Source: Lichenostomus cassidix (taxonomy: Eukaryota; Chordata; Aves; Passeriformes; Meliphagidae). From it: 64,000 bases of DNA. A program made the translations under genes and the position numbers. Where the stretch lies: positions 3,286,001 to 3,350,000 of the forward strand of contig VLJF02000046.1 of assembly GCA_008360975.2 (NCBI GenBank), in the 5' to 3' direction. Below the pieces are notes generated by a model that had not been told where the DNA came from, did no database searches, and saw only the letters and a list, made by a program, of their open reading frames with translations. Below, piece by piece: positions 21,472-33,544 of this stretch. The first letter of the stretch is position 1. Each line of letters begins with the position of its first letter.

Positions 21472-21971
21472 NNNNNNNNNNNNNNNNNNNNNNNNNNNNN
21501 NNNNNNNNNNNNNNNNNNNNNNNNNNNNNNNNNNNNNNNNNNNNNNNNNNNNNNNNNNNNNNNNNNNNNNNNNNNNNNNNNNNNNNNNNNNNNNNNNNNN
21601 NNNNNNNNNNNNNNNNNNNNNNNNNNNNNNNNNNNNNNNNNNNNNNNNNNNNNNNNNNNNNNNNNNNNNNNNNNNNNNNNNNNNNNNNNNNNNNNNNNNN
21701 NNNNNNNNNNNNNNNNNNNNNNNNNNNNNNNNNNNNNNNNNNNNNNNNNNNNNNNNNNNNNNNNNNNNNNNNNNNNNNNNNNNNNNNNNNNNNNNNNNNN
21801 NNNNNNNNNNNNNNNNNNNNNNNNNNNNNNNNNNNNNNNNNNNNNNNNNNNNNNNNNNNNNNNNNNNNNNNNNNNNNNNNNNNNNNNNNNNNNNNNNNNN
21901 NNNNNNNNNNNNNNNNNNNNNNNNNNNNNNNNNNNNNNNNNNNNNNNNNNNNNNNNNNNNNNNNNNNNNNN
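21472..21971. other. Assembly gap (500 N)
   Basis: Exactly 500 N. The round number suggests a placeholder of unknown true size. It lies between the two copies of the direct duplication and next to a tandem repeat, a typical place for assembly failure. Confidence 0.98.
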
Positions 21972-22590
21972 GAAGTTTGGGAGAAAACTTTGGAAAAAAT
22001 TGGGAAAGTTTGGTGGAATTTTGAAGGAAAATTTTGAGAAAATTGGGGAAATTTGGGGTAAATTTGGGGGATTTTTTTTGGGAAAATTTGGGGGAAGTGC
22101 AGAAAATTTGAGAGACATTTGGGGAATTTTGAGGCAAAATTTTGGGGAATTTTTGGGAAAATTTGGGGGAAATGGGGTTTTGGGGGAAATGGGGAAAAAT
22201 GCAAATAGAATGGGGAAAAGGAGGAAAATTTGGGGAATTTTTTTTGGGAAATGGGGAAAATGGTAAAATGGGGATAATTGGGGAAAATTTTGGGGAAAAT
22301 TGGGGAAAAATTGGGGAAAATGGGAAATAAATGGGGAAAATTGGGGGAAAGTGGGGGAAATTGGGAAAAATTCAGGAAAATTGGGGAAATTTTGGGGGAA
22401 AAGGGAACTAAATTGGGGGGAAATGGGGAAATAGAGGAAAATGGGAAAAATTTGGGGAAATTTGGGGTAAAATGAGAATTAATTAGGGAAAATTGGGAAA
22501 ATTTGGGGGAAATTGGGGAAATGGGGATAAATTGGGGAAATTTGGGGGGAAATTGGGGAGTTTTTGGGGGACATTTGGGGACATTGGGGG
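21972..22590. repeat. C-depleted GGGGAAATTT minisatellite
   Basis: Tandem GGGGAAATTT/GGGGAAAATT units with only a handful of C in about 600 bases on the plus strand. Many runs of three or four G occur at about 10-bp spacing. It grades at the right into the GTGCCATT array. All overlapping open frames are artefacts of the repeat and the N run. Confidence 0.9.
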
Positions 22591-24054
22591 TGTTTGGGAC
22601 ACTTTGGTGTCACTTTGATGGAACTTTGGAGCCATTTGGTGACAATTTGGTGCCATTTGGTGTCATTTAGTGTCCCTTTAGTGCCACTTGATGCCATTTA
22701 GGTGTCATTTGATGTCACTTGGTTCCACTTTTTGTCACTTTGGTGCCACTTGATGTCCCTTTAGTGCCACTTTGGTGCCATTTTTGACCTTTTTGTTGCC
22801 ATTTAGTGGCACTTTGGTGCCATTTGATGTCATTTAGTGTCACTTGAGTGACTTTTAGTGACATTTAGAGCCACTCTGGTGCCATTTAATGCCTTTTTTG
22901 TCACTTTGGTGCCATTTAGTGTTACTTTGGCGCCATCTGGTGCCATCTACTGTCACTTTAATGCCATTTAGTGCCATTTCAGTGCCATTTTTTGCCACTT
23001 TGGTGCCATTTAGTGCAATTTAGTGTCACTTTGGTGCCATTTAGTGTCACTTTGGTCCTACTTGGTGCCATTTTTGCCTTTTATGTAATTTTTTGTCATT
23101 TAATGCCACTTTTGAAAAATTAATGCATTTTTATCAGTTTAATGCCATTTGGTGCCATTTTTTGCCATTTTGATGCCATTTAGTGCAATTTATTGCCACT
23201 TTGGTGCAATTTTTTGCCACTTTGTTTTTCACTTTGGTGCCATTTAGTGTCACTTTAGTCCCATTTGGTGCCATTTTTTGTCACTTTAATGCAATTTTTT
23301 GTCATTTCAATGCCATTTTCCCCATTTTTGTGCCATTTTGATGTCACCTGCTGTCTCCTCATTGACCTGCAGTAATCCGTTCTGCAGTCATTGTCACCTG
23401 TGCTGGTCGGTGATGTCACTGTGTGCCCAGGGGCTGCTTGGTGTCATTTAGTGCCATTTGGTGTCACTCAGGTGCCATTTAGTGTCACTTTGGCTCCATC
23501 TGGTGCCATCTAGAGTCACTTTAATGCCATTTAGAGCCATTTGGTGCCATTTAGTGCCACTTAATGTCACTTTGTGCCACTTGAGTGCCATTTAGTGCCA
23601 TTTAATGTCACTTTAGTGTAATGTTTTGCCATTTGGTGACATTTAGTGCCACTTTGGTGCCATTTAGTGTCACTGTGGTGTCATTTAGTGCCATTTGCTG
23701 CCATTTGGTGTCACTTCAATGCCATTTTGATGCCATTTGGTGCCATTTTTTGTCACTTTACCAACATTTTCCCCCACTTTGGTGCCATTTTGATGCCACT
23801 TGATGCTACCCCGATGCCACTCTGATGTCACCCTGTCCCCTCTCAGTGACCTACAGCAATCCATTCCACTGCTATTGTCACCTGTGCTGATCGCTGATGA
23901 TGTCACTATGGTTATGTCATTGATGTCACTCTGAAGGCATTACTCTGATGACGTCACCCTGTCCCCTCAGTGACCTGTGCAGCAATCTGTTCTGCTGCAA
24001 TTGTCACCTGTGCTGGTCGCTGATGTCACTGTGTGCCCAGGGGCTCTTTGGTGT
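22591..24054. repeat. GTGCCATT/GTGTCACT minisatellite (duplication copy 2)
   Basis: Same array as 1-1603. The duplication alignment begins at 22766, which corresponds to window position 1. It is about 300 bp shorter than copy 1, consistent with unit loss or gain. Confidence 0.9.
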
Positions 24055-24690
24055 TGTTGGAATACATATCAGGTTAAAAATTTTGTATAACTTTAGTCAA
24101 AGGTTTTGTTTCTCTTTACCCCGAGAAAAGGAATTTTAGGTTTCTTTCAGGACATTGTTCTGCCAGATGAGGTCTGGTGGACTCAGCATATCAACAGATT
24201 GGGAGTGACCCCAGAGATAACCAGAGAGATAAAGACTATGAACAGAACATCCTCTGGGACATTGTGGTTATCAACAGGACATGGTGGATATCACAAACAG
24301 CTACCCCAGAGCACCTCCAGCAGGGCTGAAGACATCCTGGCCTGGAAAAAGGACTGATGAGAAAAACTGAATGAAGAATCTAATTAGCATCAGAGGTGAG
24401 GAGATTCGGATCCAATGGGAAACTGAATACTGGGGGTTTGCTCAACTTTAGACCAATGAACACTGACCCAATGCTTTCCTATGTATTTTTACTGTATAAA
24501 ATATCTGAAAAATCGAGTAAAAGCTGTGTATCCTGGAATGATTCTCTCTGCACACCGGGGCTATGTGTGGATGAGATGATTTCTGTGGTACATCCTGGCC
24601 AGAACAACATCCTGGCCAGATAATAAAGTAATGCCTTGACTCTCTAACATTAAAATGTTGTTGGAGGGGTTTTGTATTTTTTTTCCCACA
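24055..24690 (+). mobile_element. Candidate 5' LTR of gag-less ERVL-like element, copy 2
   Basis: Counterpart of 1604-2243: TGTTGGAATACA...TTTCCCACA, with TATAAAA at 24495-24501 and AATAAA at 24622-24627. The splice-acceptor-like end (T-rich, then CCCACAG) is also kept. It is unlike the 3' LTR at 28138. Confidence 0.5.
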
Positions 24691-24714
24691 GATTCGGTGA
24701 CAGCTCCAGTCAAC

Positions 24715-26208
24715 ATGTCTGATCCCCTTGAAGGAACCTCTAACACGAATGCCCACCATGGTTAGAGGGGCCCTGCCTCTACCCAGGTAGAGGCCAGGGA
24801 AAACCGTATTTTTTGGACAGTGTGGATTCGGTGGCCTGGCACATCAGAGCCACAAGAATACGAGGCTTTAGTTGACACTGGTGCACAATGCACGATAATC
24901 CCATCGCGACATGTGGGGACAGAACCTGTTTCTATTTCCGGCGTTACAGAAGGATCACAAGACTTGACCCTGGTGAAAGCTGAGGTGAGCCTGACTGGAA
25001 GAGAGTGGAAAGAACATTCCATTGTGACTGGCCGAGAGGCTCCATGTATTTTGGGTATAGACTTCCTCCGAAATAGATATTTCAAAGACCCAAAGGGACT
25101 CAAGTGGGCATTTGGGATAGCTGCTGTAGAGACAGAGGGCATTAAGCAATTGAACACCTTGCCTGGACTGTCAGAGAACCCATCTGCAGTAGGACTCCTG
25201 AAAGGGGAAGAGCAACAAGTCCCGATTGCAACCTCGATTGTGCTACGCCGACAGTACCGGACAACTCGTGATGCCGTGATTCCCATTCACAAACTAATCC
25301 GTGAGCTGGAGAGCCAAGTGGTGGTCAGCAGGACCCACTCTTCCTTTAACAGCCCCATCTGGCCTGTGCACAAATCTGACACAGAATGGAGATTGACTGT
25401 GGACTATCGTGCCTTGAATGAGGTGACTCTACCTCTGAGTGCTGCTGTGCCAGACATGCTGGAGCTCCAGGATGAGCTAGAGTCCAAGGCAGCAAAGTGG
25501 TATGCCACTATTGACATTGCAAATGAATTTTTCTCCATTCCTCTGGCAGCAGAGTGCAGACCTCAGTTTGCTTTCACCTGGAGGGGCGTGCAGTATACCT
25601 GGAACCGACTGCCCCAGGGGTGGAAGCACAGTCCCACCATCTGCCATGGACTGATCCAGGCTGCTCTGGAAAAGGGTGAGGCTCCAGAACATCTGCAGTA
25701 CATCGACGACATCATTGTGTGGGGGAGCACAGCGGAAGTATTTGAGAAAGGAAATCATCAGGATTCTCCTGGAAGCCGGCTTTGCCATCAAGAAGAGCAA
25801 AGTCAAGGGGCCTGCCAAAGAGATCCAATTCCTAGGAGTGAAGTGGCAAGATGGACGGCATCAGATTCCTACTGAGGTTATCAATAAAATCACCGCAATG
25901 TCCCCAACAATCAACAAGAAAGAGACCCGAGCTTTCGGGGGAGCCATAGGTTTCTGGAGGATGCACATCCCCGAGTACAGCCAAATTGTGAGCCCTCTCT
26001 ACCTGGTTATCCGTAAGAAAAATGATTTCCACTGGGGCCCTGAACAGCAGCAAGCTTTCACCCAAATCAAGCAGGTGATCGCTCATGCAGTAGCCCTTGG
26101 CCCAGTCAGGACAGGACCAGAAGTAAAGAATGTGCTTTACTCTGCAGCTGGGAGCCATGGCCTGTCCTGGAGCCTTTGGCAGAAGGTGCCTGGTGAGACT
26201 CGAGGATG
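24715..26208 (+). pseudogene. ERVL-like pol remnant: protease and reverse transcriptase, copy 2
   Basis: Duplicate of the copy 1 protease-RT. Protease LVDTGAQCTIIP and RT LPQGWKHSP and YIDDI are present. Unlike copy 1, the frame is open across the protease-RT junction (from about 24766 to 25740). Breaks of its own: TAG at 24763-24765 near the N terminus, and a 5-base loss near 25750 that shifts the RT frame after YIDDI. Motif A reads DIANEFFSI where copy 1 has DIANAFFSI. It ends at the TGA (26207-26209) shared with copy 1. No gag upstream. Confidence 0.88.
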
Positions 26209-26209
26209 A

Positions 26210-27952
26210 CCACTGGGATTTTGGAGCCGAAGTTACAGAGGGTCTGAAGCCAACTACACCCCAACAGAGGAAGAAATCTTAGCAGCATACGAAGGAGTCC
26301 AAGCTGCCTCAGAGGTAATTGGCACAGAAGCACAACTCCTCCTGGCACCTCGACTACCGGTGCTGGGGTGGATGTTTAAAGCAGAGGTTCCTTCTACTCA
26401 CCATGCCACCAATGGCACATGGAGCAAATGGATTGCCCTTATCACACATTGTGCCCATATGGGAAATCTGAATCGCCCTGGGATTTTGGAAATAATTACA
26501 AATTGGCCTGAAGGTGAAGATTTTAGTCTGATTGAGGAAGAGGAGCTGGAACAAGTGACTCGTGCAGAGGAAGCTCCACCATACAACCAACTGCCAGCAG
26601 ATGAAACACACTATGCTCTTTTCACTGATGGTTCCTGTCGTCTTGTAGGGACAAAACGAAAATGGAAAGCAGCTGTGTGGAGCCCCACACAACGGGTTGC
26701 AGAAGCTAGGGAAGAAGAGGGTGGATCAAGTCAATTTGCTGAGCTCAAAGCCATTCAGTTAGCCCTGGACATTGCTGAAAGAGAGAAATGGCCAAAGCTC
26801 TACCTTTATACTGATTCATGGATGGTAGCCAATGCTCTGTGGGGTTGGCTGGAAAAGTGGAAGAAGGTTGGTTGGCAGCGTAGGGGAAAACCAATTGGGG
26901 CAGCTGAAGAGTGGAAAGACTTTGCTGGCCGGGCAGAGAAACTACCTGTGAAGGTCCACCATATAGACGCCCATGTCCCCAAGAGCCAAGCCTGTGAGGA
27001 GCACTGAAACAACGAACAGGTAGATCAGGCTGCAAAGATAAAGGTGTCCCAGGTAGACTTGGATTGGCAGCATAAAGGAGATTTATTCCTAGCTCAATGG
27101 GCCCATGATGCCTCAGGCCATCAGGGCAGAGATGCCACCTATAAGTGGGCACGAGACCGAGGGGTGGATCTAACCATGGACTGCATCTCTCAAGTTATCC
27201 ATGACTGTGAAACGTGTGCTGCCATCAAGCAAGCCAAATGGGTGAAACCCCTGTGGTATGGTGGAAGGTGGTCAAAATACAAATATGGTGAGGCCTGGCA
27301 GATTGATTACATCACACTGCCTCAAACCCGCCATGGCAAGCGCTATGTGCTCACAATGGTAGAAGCCACCACGGGGTGGCTGGAAACCTTCCCTGTGCCT
27401 CATGCCACTGCTCGTAACACCATCCTGGGCCTTGAGAACCAAGTCCTGTGGAGGCATGGTACCCCTGAGAGAACTGAGTCAAATAACAGAACTCATTTTA
27501 AAAATAGCCTCATAAACAACTGGGCTAGGGAACATGGCATTGAGTGGGTGTACCACATTCCTTATCATGCACCAGCCACTGGCAAAGTGGAATGGTATAA
27601 TGGACTGTTAAAAACCACCCTAAAGGCACTGGGTGGGGGAACTTATAAGAATTGGGAGCGACATTTAGCAGAGGCCACCTGGTTAGTCAATACCCGAGGC
27701 TCCATCAACCGAGCAGGTCCTGCCCAATCTGAGCTTCTGCATACAGTGGATGGAGATAAGGTCCCAGCAGTACATGCCAGAGGCTTGTTAGGGAAAACTG
27801 TTTGGATTAATTCTGCCTCACATAAAGACAAACCCATCCGTGGGGTTGTCTTTGCTCAGGGACCAGGGTGTACTTGGTGGATAACGCAGGAAGATGGAGA
27901 AACACAATGTGTCCCTCAGGAAGATTTAATTTTGGGTGAGGGCCACATGTAA
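26210..27952 (+). pseudogene. ERVL-like pol remnant: RNase H and integrase, copy 2
   Basis: RNase H has ALFTDGSC, SQFAELKA and LYTDS. A TGA near 27005-27007 (copy 1 has CGA) cuts it from integrase, which is then open from 27044 to its natural TAA at 27950-27952. Integrase keeps the zinc-site pairs HDASGH and CETC, and WQIDY. The second catalytic aspartate is replaced by Asn (ESNNRTHF where copy 1 has ESDNGTHF). The third catalytic residue (GKVEWYN) is kept. So this copy is dead at the active site even where the frame is open. Confidence 0.88.
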
Positions 27953-28004
27953 GGTTGGGATGGCAACATACCACCGTTTACTAAATGACATTATTTGTAC
28001 ATAG

Positions 28005-28078
28005 TTATGTGTATATGTGTATATATGTATATATGTATATGTGTATGTATGTATTTATGTATATATATGTGTGTGTGT
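28005..28078. repeat. TATATG/TGTG microsatellite, copy 2
   Basis: Simple repeat at the 3' end of the ERVL internal region, equivalent to 5563-5624 and slightly longer. Confidence 0.85.
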
Positions 28079-28126
28079 TTAGAGTTGGAAGATGTTAGGG
28101 TGGGCTTTAAGCCAACGCTATGGAAT

Positions 28127-28137
28127 AAGGGGTGGAA
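28127..28137 (+). other. Polypurine tract of ERVL-like element, copy 2
   Basis: AAGGGGTGGAA directly before the LTR start TGTCCTGG. Confidence 0.8.
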
Positions 28138-28736
28138 TGTCCTGGAGTGATGTTATGATAATCCTTTATCCCCTATCGTTGGCTTATATGCTCAAAAAAA
28201 AAAAAAAATAAAAGGTCCTGTCACTTTAACTACGTTCAGCCGCACAGAGAAATGTGGGTTGTTTTAAAAACTTTTTCCCCAAGCCTCGCTGCAGGGGGAG
28301 GATTCTTCGCTCGGCAGAGACTGCGTGCTGGGACAGCCATTGGAGTGGGCTCTGGGTTTTTTGTTCTTTTCTTTTTATTTTTCTTTTTTTTTCTTCATTT
28401 GGACCCCTTTTCTTCGATCTGCTTTTTCTCCCAAAGACCCAAGGGAGCCAGAGGACAGAAGAGCTCTCTAGAGATCTCCACCCGGCCCCGGGGGGGGGGG
28501 GCAAGGAGGAGAGGGGCTGCGTCTGAGGAAAAGGACTTTTTAATCAGGTTTAATAACTCCTTTTCACCTTGGTTTTCCCCTTCCCCAGAGTGCTTTGCAG
28601 GGCACTCTCTGTGCTTTTGTTAAATAAATAGTTTTTTTCTTCACTTCCATCTAAGAGGTTCTGTTGTGGGTGGGGGAGGGGGTGTCAGGGCCCTTCACTC
28701 TCGGAGGAGAGAGAGTTTTATCATTAATCCAGGACA
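28138..28736 (+). mobile_element. ERVL-like 3' LTR, copy 2 (uninterrupted)
   Basis: 599 bp with TGTCCTGG...CCAGGACA inverted termini and AATAAA at 28623-28628. It contains the undisturbed sequence GAGAGGGGCTGCGTC (about 28510-28524), the empty site for the class II provirus in copy 1. Confidence 0.92.
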
Positions 28737-30641
28737 GGCATGTACAGAGTGTTTCCTGCTGGTGGACACATCCCATGCCCAGCACTGGGCTGTGCCAGCC
28801 CTGCTCTCTGCAGGACTCATGGACTGGAAAGGTTGTCTGCAGCAAACACTGCACCATGGCTCAGGGGAGTTCTGTCATCTACAGTCACCATTTCCTTCTT
28901 GTTCTGACACATCTGACGCTTTTGGTAGCTCCAACACACTACACCAGTTCTTCTGTGCTCATTCCCCAGTGCTGGAACCTTCCTGCAGTGACACCATGAC
29001 AATCCTGCTCTTTGCTTTCCAAACCTGCTTTTTAGATTAAGTCTTCCTCTCTTGTGTTTACAGGAGCATCCTGTGTGTGCTGCAGAGCTGCTGTCCTGGG
29101 GCAGCTCCTGCCCAGCCTGGCCAGGCACAAGGTCTCTACCCCTGCTCCTCTCACCTCACCAGTGCCTCTCTTTCCTGCAGCATCCTCAGCCTTGCCCAGC
29201 ACAGCACTCGTTAGACACTTTGACACAGCCCTTTTCTCCATCATGCTCAACCCCCTCAGCTGCAGCCTGGTGGGCAGAAACATCCAGGGCAGGGAGGCTC
29301 CAGGGAAAATGCTCAGGGCAGCCATGGACTGCACAGAGAGACCATTGGAGTTGGGGTCTGTGGAGAGAAATCCCAGCTGCCTCCCTTCTGAACTGCCCCA
29401 AGGACCTGGGCAGGGCTGTGCTGTGCTCTGGGCACTGACCTGGGACTGTGGGATATGGAAAAGGCCTTTGGTGTCAGGGATGTTGAGAAGGCTGGGTAGG
29501 GTCATTGTTAGACCCCTCCCAAACACCTTGGAAAGGCCAGAGCCATCCCAGAGGGTCCTGGGCACTTGGGAAGGGCAGACATGGAACCAATCTGCAAACA
29601 GGGCAAAAAGGAACATTGGGAGAGTCACAGACTGGTCAGGCTCAGCAGGGAAGGGAATGTGGCAAATCCTCCTGCAGCCATTCCAGGTACTGAAGGACAA
29701 GGCAGGGATTGCAGAACCCCTGTGGGAGGGCAAAGAAGGAGATGTTGTGTGCCCAGACTTCAGCCAGGCCTGTGACATGGTCTGCTGTGCTCTCCTCAGA
29801 GCCAGACTGGTGAGAGCTGCACTGAAGGAGTGGAACATGGGGTGGGTGGGAGTTTGGCTGAACAATGAGAGTCAAATGTCATCCATGGTACAGAATCCTC
29901 TTGGCAGCCACTCCCTGGTGACATCCCTCAGTGACCAGACCTTGACCACCACTGTGGAACATTTTTATTGTATTTACAATGGATGAAATGCACTTTCAAC
30001 TCCTTTGTGAATGCTGCCAAGTTGCAAGGAGTCTGTGACCAAACTCATCAATTTAATGGCAACTGCAAAACATAAGCTGGGAAAGATGAGTGAGTTGGAT
30101 AAATCTGTTTTGCTATCAGGTGCCAACCAAGCCACAAGAAAATGGAGAAAACACTTATGCATCAGAAGAAAGGCAGTTCAATAGGGGCAAAAACCAAATC
30201 CAACCATTAAAAAACCTAACCCAATTAAAAAAAAAAAACCAACACCAAAACCAAACCCACCCCGAATAACAAAAAACCAAACAACCAAACCAAACCAAAA
30301 AAAACCACCAAAACTCAAATTCAAAACCAAAACAACAACTCAAACCAACCAACCACAAAAAGCAAAGGCCACAAACAGAAGAAAAGCAAATCCACAGAAA
30401 ATCTCTTATTAGCAGAAAATGTTTAACACCTTATGGCAGGAGAGGATTCTGTATGTGTAGGTGCTCTTTTGATTGTCTTAAAAAAGAAATTAATTCCCTC
30501 CATCATGGTGTGACATGAAATGAAACATCCCTTGAGTTAGTCCAGCCAAGCTGTCCCATCCTTGTTCCCTCAGGAACACTCGCCCATCCCAAGCCCATTG
30601 GTTGGGGGGTTGCAGACACACCTCACGCAGGGTGAGCACTG
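28737..30641. other. Old repeat-derived DNA of duplication copy 2, no gene
   Basis: Duplicate of 13123-15054. The 310-codon frame at 29054-29986 is broken at several points in copy 1 and has no recognisable domain beyond a weak CR1-RT-like stretch near its end, so it is not called as a gene. A-rich tract at about 30205-30360. Confidence 0.5.
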
Positions 30642-31109
30642 TGACAAGGACAGCAGAACAGAACAACATTTACTGTTATCAAGGAGAGTTGAACAGAACA
30701 GCAAAGCCTTGGAGAAATAGATGAAGGATGTAACATAGACAAACAGAAGTCATTCACAATGCAAGCAGCATGCCAGCTCAGCTCTGCAAGGCTGACAAAG
30801 CAGGAATTATTGAAAACAATGATATTGCACTTACTCAAAAGTGGGGGTCAAGGATACTGGATGTTCCAAACAGACCTCAAAGAACTGTAAAAGGACTTGT
30901 AATAAAGGGTGCAACTATGTCAAAAAAAGGAAGTGGGAGAGGTAATCAATATGTAATCAGTGTGTGTGATAAAAACTGTTCATTCAATGCTCAGTGCACT
31001 TGAATGGAGGAAGGATCGCCCAAGTGACTAAGATGCTATAATAAAGCATACCTGCTTTCAAATACTCAAAACTGTGTTAAAAGTTTCTATTTGGCAGATT
31101 TCAGTATCA
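30642..31109 (+). mobile_element. Gammaretrovirus-like LTR, copy 2
   Basis: 468 bp, TGACAAGGACAG...CAGTATCA, with AATAAA at about 31041-31046. Uninterrupted, so it shows the empty CCAGCT target of the solo LTR in copy 1. No polypurine tract or pol lies upstream, so it is a solo or 5' LTR here. The satellite begins at its last base. Confidence 0.8.
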
Positions 31110-33210
31110 ATGGTGTCCTTGACTCTATTATGCCCCACAGTTTCACAATGGCTCCTTGGTTTCATGAGGCCCTGCTGTGTAACAATGGACCCTTGGTTCC
31201 ATGAGGTTCTGTACTGTCAAAATGGCTTCCTTGGTTCTGCACTGTCACAATGCTCTCCTTGGTTCCTCAAGGTCTTGGTGTATCACAATAGCCCCTTGGT
31301 TCCATGAACATCCATAGTGTCACCATGGTCTCTTGGATCTGCAGTATTGCAAGGGAGAATTGGTTACAAGCAGCCCCTCGGTGTCACAATGGCCCCTTGG
31401 TTCCTTGAAGTTCCATGAGGTTCCATGAGGTTCCATGAGGCCTTCCTGTATAGCAATGTACCCTTGTTTCCATGAGGGTCTGCACCATCGACAAAGGTCT
31501 CCTTGGTTCCGTAGTGTCTAAAAGGCCCCTTGGTTCCATAAAGTTCCTCAGTGTCACACTGGTCTCCTTGGTTCCACGAGGCTCTGCAGGGTCACAGTGC
31601 CCCATGGTTTCCATGAGCTTCTGTACTATCAACAAAGTCCTTTGTTCCAATGAGGCACCACAGTGTCACAATGGCCTCTTGGTTCCATGAGCTTCTGTAG
31701 TGTCAAAATGGACTCCTTAGCTCCACGTGGCCTTGCTCTGTCACAGTGGCCCCTTGAATCCATGAGGTTCTGTAGAGTCACCATGACCTCCTTGGATCTG
31801 CATTGTCACAATGGACAATTGGTTCCATGGGGCCCCACAATGTCACAATGGCCCCTTCATTCCATGAGGTTCTGTAGCTTAACAGGGTTGCCTTGATTCC
31901 AAGAGGTTCTGCTGTGTCACAATGGACAGTTGGTTCCAGGAGGTTCCATAGTGTCACCATGGTCTCCTTGGATCTGCAGTATTGCTATGGACGATTGGTT
32001 CCATGGTTCCATGAAGCCCTACTGTATAACTATGGACCCTTGATTCCATGAGGTTCCATAGTGTCACCATGGTCTCCTTGGATCTGCATTGTCACAATGG
32101 ACAATTAGTTCCATGGGACCCCACTGTGTCACAATAAACCCTTAGTGCCATGAGTTTCTGTAGTGTCACAACAGTATCCTTGGTTCAACGAGGCCTTGGA
32201 GTGTCTCAATGGCCTTTTGATTCCACGAGCTTCCATGGTGTCAACAATGGTCTCCTTGTTTTGACAGTGTCATAATGGACCCTTAGTTTCATAAGGTTCC
32301 TAAGTATCACTGGTCTCCTTGGTTCCATGTGGTCCCGCTGTGTCACAATGGCCCTTTGGTTCCATGAGGTTCTGTATTGTCAACAATGTTTCCTTTGTTC
32401 CAATGAGGCTCTGCTATGTCACAGTGGACCCTGGGTTCCATGAAGTTCTTCAGTGTCACAATGGCCCCTTGGATCCATGAAGTTCCACAGTGTCACCATG
32501 GTCTCCTTGGATCCGCATTGTCATAACAGACAATTTGTTCCACGCAGCCCCCATGGGTCATAATGGCCCCTTGGTTCCATGAGGTCTTGCTTTGTCACAA
32601 TGGACCCCTGTTCCACGAGGCCCCACTGTGTCACAATGGACTCTCTATTCCATGAGGCCCTACGGAGTCACTGTGGACCCTTAAGTCCATGAGGTTCCAT
32701 CATGTCACAATAAACATTTTGTTCCATGAGCTTTCGTATTGTCAACAACGATCTTCTTGGCTCTGCAGTGTCACAATGGACCCTTGGTTCCATGAGGGTC
32801 CCTAGTGGCCCAATGGTTGCCATGGTTACACGAGTTTCCTTAGTGTTCACAATGGTACCATGGTTCTATTAGGCCCTGCTTTGTCACCATGGTCCCCTTG
32901 GTTCCATGAGGCCCTGCTGTGTCACAATGAATGTCTGATTCCATGATGTTCCACAGTGTCTCCATGGTCTTCTTGAATCCGCTGTGTAACAATGGACCAT
33001 TGGCGCCATGTGACCTCGCTGTGTCACAATGGTCATCTTGATTCCATGATTCCCCATGGTGTCACAATGGAGCCTTGTTTCCATGAGGTTCTGTTGTGTC
33101 ACAATTGTCTCTTTGATTCCATGAGCCCCCACTGTGTCACAATGGCCCTTTGGTTCCATGAGGCCCCTCAGTGTCACAAAGGTCTCCTTGATTCCATGAG
33201 GAACACAAAA
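31110..33210. repeat. 36-38 bp TGTCACAATGG minisatellite, copy 2
   Basis: Same array as 16328-18540, with the same left junction at the LTR and the same right end (AGGAACACAAAAGCTTTGCATAAACATTGAG). Confidence 0.92.
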
Positions 33211-33235
33211 GCTTTGCATAAACATTGAGTAACAC

Positions 33236-33544
33236 CTGCCTAACACACTTGTTTGCATTCAAAAGAGTGGTTCAGGGTGAGAATGGCACCAGCAGCTTTC
33301 TCTTGATCTGCAACAGAGATCAAGAGAAAGGACTCAACAGAGATCAAGAGAAAGAGAATTCAGATTAAACACTCAGAGAATTCAGCTGAAAGACTCGAAA
33401 AATTCTGCTTACAGAGATAATTTCTGGTCACATTGTCACTTGTAAAAAGGTGACATCATTTGAGACAGCCTGAACTGAGCATGTAGCTCCTGATTGGGGT
33501 TTGTTGTTTACGAAACCTGCTCAGGCTTTTCCATTCTTTCCTTA
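33236..33544. other. Unassigned spacer after duplication copy 2
   Basis: Begins where homology with copy 1 stops (33235). It contains two close copies of AACAGAGATCAAGAGAAAG near 33310-33355. No gene. Confidence 0.4.

Noticed and set aside
21280..22266. Long frames across the gap
   Set aside because: They consist of N-derived X residues plus repeat translation.
29054..29986. 310-codon open frame in duplication copy 2
   Set aside because: The counterpart in copy 1 is broken earlier, composition is not protein-like, and only a weak CR1-RT resemblance is seen near the end.
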